A stretch of 64,000 bases of DNA from Lysinibacillus sp. FSL M8-0337. GTDB lineage: Bacteria > Bacillota > Bacilli > Bacillales_A > Planococcaceae. Below the pieces are notes generated by a model. It had not been told where the DNA came from. It saw only the letters and a list, made by a program, of their open reading frames with translations, and searched no databases. Every line of letters begins with the position of its first letter. Within the stretch, counting starts at the first letter, position 1. The position numbers and the translations under genes were made by a program. Below, one piece after another: positions 61,118-64,000 of the stretch. The stretch lies in the NCBI RefSeq assembly GCF_038593855.1, contig NZ_CP151996.1:2170001-2234000 (forward strand), given 5' to 3'.

Positions 61118-63286
61118 TTACCTCCCGACTACTGACTTTTCTATTAAATCTTTATTGATGACAATCATCGCATCAGCCGCCTTTACACCGTCTTCGTAAA
61201 CAATTAATGGATTTATGTCTAATTCTTCTATCACCGCTTCATTTTCGGTAACAAGCTGTGATACCTTGAGTAAGACATCAATAATGGCTTCGATATCACT
61301 ATGCGCTTTGCCACGAGCCCCTTTTAAAAGCGCTTTCCCTTTTACTTCTTCAATCATTTCAACGGCATCGGCTCTCGATAGTGGTGCTACCCTAAATGAA
61401 ATATCTTTAAAGACTTCAACAAAAATACCGCCTAATCCAAACATAACGACAGGACCGAAATTCGGGTCTTTTGTCGCGCCAATAATCACCTCTGTTCCTT
61501 CTGGTAGCATTTCTTGTACGGCAATGCCATTGATCTGCGCATCTGCTTTATAGGTTTTCGCATTGTGATAAATCTCAGTAAACGCTTTCATTACTTCGTT
61601 CGCTGATTGTACATTAAGACGAATAGCATCGGCTTCTGTTTTATGAGGGATATCTGCTGAATCGACTTTTAAGACAACGGGATATCCAATGGCATTGGCA
61701 AATTGGACCGCTTCCTCTGCCGTAGTAGCCACCGTACGTTTCGTTGTTGGAATGCCATAGACATCTAGTATGTCAGTCGCTTGTGCTTCGCTTAGTGTTG
61801 TTCCACGGATATGTGCAATGTCTATCCGCTTGATTGTCGTGTCCTCCTGTTGGCGCATTTTTTGCTGATGCTTTCGATAACTTTCGCTATATTCCACAAG
61901 CTTCGCTAAACCTTTAATTGGATTTAAATCACCTGGTATAACGGGAATGCCATTTTTCTCAAGCGTCTCTTTCCCTTTAGGAACAGACATACCGTCCAAT
62001 GGGAATGTTGTAATAAAAACGAATTTATCGGAGTTTTTACATAGCTCAATAAACTCCTGAAGGTATGGATTATCCGCCTCCCAGTACAATGGAAATTCCG
62101 TTAAAATAATATTATGCACTTCTGGATCAGCAATGAGTGCGCGTAATGGCGCGATATACAGCTCGGGATTGGTTACTGAAGCGGCTGCCGTTAAGTCGAT
62201 TGGATTGCTGGCACTTCCGAAAGAAGGAATGTGCTTTTTAATCTCTGTCTTCGTCTTTTCACTTAGTGGTATAATGTTTAAGCCTAAACCTTCGCAGCGA
62301 TCTGCTTCGTTAATGCCCCGTCCACCAGAACTAGTAATTAACACCGTATTTTTTCCTTGTGGTAGTCGATTGGATAAAAATAATTTTGAAAAAGTAATAA
62401 TATCTTCATAATCATCGACTCTGACAATGCCACTTTGTCTAAAAAATGCATCATAAATTAAATCTGAACCAGCTAAGGAGCCTGTATGTGAAGCGGCTGC
62501 TCTACTGCCAGCTGTACTTCTGCCCGTTTTCATTAACGCGATTGGCTTTTTGCGATTCAGCGCTTCTTTTGCTAAACGTCGAAGCTTCTTAATATCTTTG
62601 GCCCCTTCTAAATAGCCTGTAATCACTTTTGTTTTGGGATCATGAATCATATATTCCACTACATCCGAAAATTCTGTTTCCATTTCGTTGCCGACACTTG
62701 CAAAATAATTAAAGCTTAACCCTTTTTGTGCAGCGGCCATATACGTTAAAACGCCAAATGCCCCACTTTGCGAAACGTAGCCCACTGCTTTATCTTCATG
62801 CAATGGCACTGCCAAAATCGCTGGTGAAAATGTGCCAATCATACCATTCGTTGTGTTCACTAGCCCTACACAGTTCGGGCCAATAATACGAATGCCATGT
62901 TCTTTCGCAATGGTCGCTAAATCTTGTTGTAACATGACCCCTTCTTCACCAATTTCAGCGAAACCAGATGCGAAAATAATGGCAGCTTTCACTTTCTTTT
63001 TGGCACATACTTGGAGATTATCCTGAATGTGCTCTGCCCCTACACAAAATATGGCTAAATCTACTTCATCGGGCACAGCTGTGATCGAAGGGTAGCATGG
63101 CAGACCTTCTATTTCACTAGCTTTCGGATTAATTGGATAAATGTCTCCCTTAAATCCACCATCTATTAGCGCTTTCAATTGAATATAGCCAATTTTATAT
63201 GGATTGGTAGAGGCGCCCAGTACTGCCACAGACTTTGGATTAAACAAAGGTTCTAGCGATTCATAAGCTTTCAATTCTTTCTTCAT
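61118..63286 (-). CDS. Acyl-CoA synthetase, ADP-forming (acetate--CoA ligase family)
   Basis: A 722-residue NDP-forming ligase. The CoA-binding Rossmann domain is near 15-140 (SVAVLGASTNPYKIGY). The succinyl-CoA-ligase-like domain has the phospho-His H267 in ASHTGSLAGSD. An ATP-grasp domain lies near 490-715 (GYPVVLKVDSADIPHKTEADAI, MFGLGGIFVEVFKDISFRVAPL). It is first in the operon and would activate the imported acid to its CoA thioester. A GAGGTGAAATA ribosome binding site precedes the ATG. Confidence 0.88.
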   Translation of the reverse strand: MKKELKAYESLEPLFNPKSVAVLGASTNPYKIGYIQLKALIDGGFKGDIYPINPKASEIEGLPCYPSITAVPDEVDLAIFCVGAEHIQDNLQVCAKKKVKAAIIFASGFAEIGEEGVMLQQDLATIAKEHGIRIIGPNCVGLVNTTNGMIGTFSPAILAVPLHEDKAVGYVSQSGAFGVLTYMAAAQKGLSFNYFASVGNEMETEFSDVVEYMIHDPKTKVITGYLEGAKDIKKLRRLAKEALNRKKPIALMKTGRSTAGSRAAASHTGSLAGSDLIYDAFFRQSGIVRVDDYEDIITFSKLFLSNRLPQGKNTVLITSSGGRGINEADRCEGLGLNIIPLSEKTKTEIKKHIPSFGSASNPIDLTAAASVTNPELYIAPLRALIADPEVHNIILTEFPLYWEADNPYLQEFIELCKNSDKFVFITTFPLDGMSVPKGKETLEKNGIPVIPGDLNPIKGLAKLVEYSESYRKHQQKMRQQEDTTIKRIDIAHIRGTTLSEAQATDILDVYGIPTTKRTVATTAEEAVQFANAIGYPVVLKVDSADIPHKTEADAIRLNVQSANEVMKAFTEIYHNAKTYKADAQINGIAVQEMLPEGTEVIIGATKDPNFGPVVMFGLGGIFVEVFKDISFRVAPLSRADAVEMIEEVKGKALLKGARGKAHSDIEAIIDVLLKVSQLVTENEAVIEELDINPLIVYEDGVKAADAMIVINKDLIEKSVVGR

Positions 63287-63582
63287 TATTTCACCTCGGT
63301 TTCGAATAATAGAAAATCACTTGATTATGTTGTCCATTGTATCGAACGTGCTTTCAAGACAATGAAAAAAAGAAACTGTAAAATAATTTAATTATTAGGG
63401 AGTGAAAAAAAGAAAAATAGGTGAAAAGCATAGGCAAGGCAAGGATTAAAATATTTTTATTTTCTTTAATGCACACATTAACCACGACATCTACACACGA
63501 TGACCTCGACTTAAGGGGAGGATAACAGTAAAAATTGCAAAATGAAGATTATCACACAACAAAAAAAGCGGATATAGGTGGG
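63287..63582. other. Promoter region of the acyl-CoA operon
   Basis: No gene seen. On the minus strand CATTGT and ACAATG arms bracket TTGAAAGCACGTTCGAT, and TACAAT lies 15 nt after TTGTCT. Either could mark the promoter or operator, but spacing is not ideal. Confidence 0.35.
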
Positions 63583-63632
63583 TATAAAAAAAGCTACCTA
63601 TATACCGTATTCAAACGATAGATAGGCAGCTT
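63583..63632 (-). terminator. Terminator of the XRE regulator gene
   Basis: On the minus strand AAAGCTGCCTATCTA pairs with TATATAGGTAGCTTT, followed by a seven-base T run. Confidence 0.8.
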
Positions 63633-63651
63633 TATGCAAATACAATATTCT

Positions 63652-64000
63652 TTAATGAAATTTTTGAAGCCATCGCTTAATGTTGTTTTGAATTTTGACA
63701 GAAGGGGTTTTGATACCTCGCTCGATATTACTTATATATGAAGGTGAAATTTCAAGTTCTTCAGAAACTTGTAAAAGCGATAGATTAAATTGTTTGCGTA
63801 TGGCTCGCAATTGATGGCCAATAGTAGCCCCTTTTTCTGTATGTTGTACGCTATATTGGAAACCAATTGCAGAATGTGTTGTATTTTTTGTCTTTTCAAT
63901 GGAGCGGTATTGTTCTTTGATAAGTTCTGGTGGTTCAACAAGAATCGTAGCATCTAACCATAAGCGCACCCATCCCTTATGATTGGCAATGGATTCATCC
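63652..64000 (-). CDS. XRE-type helix-turn-helix regulator (partial, 5' end outside)
   Basis: The frame is open to the right edge (visible residues begin near SIANHKGWVRLWLDAT) and stops at 63652-63654. The XRE helix-turn-helix is at the C-terminus: IGHQLRAIRKQFNLSLLQVSEELEISPSYISNIERGIKTPSVK. Over 115 residues are present; the start lies outside. It is transcribed toward the acyl-CoA operon but has its own terminator, so it is a candidate regulator of that operon by position only. Confidence 0.75.
   Translation of the reverse strand, partial: DESIANHKGWVRLWLDATILVEPPELIKEQYRSIEKTKNTTHSAIGFQYSVQHTEKGATIGHQLRAIRKQFNLSLLQVSEELEISPSYISNIERGIKTPSVKIQNNIKRWLQKFH

Overview
The window is low-GC DNA with strong AGGAGG-type ribosome binding sites. 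It carries a gamma-type small acid-soluble spore protein, ECF sigma/anti-sigma pairs and SSS acetate-type symporters, so an endospore-forming Bacillaceae/Planococcaceae organism is likely. Lysinibacillus is my best guess from gene content, not a proven assignment. No rRNA, tRNA, CRISPR array or intact insertion sequence was seen.

Layout. 1-2.6 kb is the 3' part of an HMP/thiamine-precursor ABC operon ending in a TatD-type hydrolase. 2.9-7.2 kb holds two tandem copies of a DUF485 plus SSS-symporter operon with near-identical promoters. 7.7-10.4 kb has a Sco-type copper chaperone and a PIN-domain protein. 9.9-16.5 kb is an arsenic resistance island: arsR-acr3-arsC-arsD-arsA-HesB-like, then a flavoprotein and an ArsN1-type acetyltransferase. 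The same 22-bp operator-like motif lies before both halves. 16.7-28.9 kb is accessory-looking: a GHL10 hydrolase, two ECF sigma/anti-sigma modules, an integrase with one in-frame amber codon, small membrane proteins and a LytTR/DUF3021 pair. Its intergenic spaces hold a dispersed repeat family.

28.9-36.5 kb contains an SDR-alpha/beta-hydrolase fusion with its TetR regulator (twin palindromic operators), an S9 peptidase, and an SDR/quinone-reductase pair divergent from an HxlR regulator. 36.9-40.8 kb is an alkylation-damage cluster (adaA, adaB, SPL-like radical SAM, 2OG-Fe(II) oxygenase, alkA) with a shared 12-bp motif in two of its intergenic spaces. 41-53 kb is mixed: methyltransferases, an alcohol dehydrogenase, DinB, a glycosyltransferase, an MFS exporter with a possible attenuator leader, a MocR regulator, a GSA aminomutase, a BenE transporter, a flavin-dependent PNPOx-like protein and the SASP gene.

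53.2-63.3 kb is the most interesting part. It is a nine-gene operon on the minus strand: ADP-forming acyl-CoA synthetase, two MaoC-type proteins, a thiolase-fold protein, a DUF35 zinc-ribbon/OB protein, two acyl-CoA dehydrogenases, an aldehyde dehydrogenase and an MFS transporter. The thiolase-fold protein lacks the nucleophilic Cys and has Tyr at both oxyanion-hole His positions. One MaoC subunit keeps the catalytic Asp/His and the other does not. This is the composition and residue pattern of the ChsE1-ChsE2/ChsH1-ChsH2/Ltp2 side-chain-cleaving module of actinobacterial steroid catabolism. Here it sits in a Firmicute without visible steroid-ring genes, which suggests an undescribed retro-aldol acyl-CoA degradation pathway. 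An XRE-type regulator runs off the right edge.
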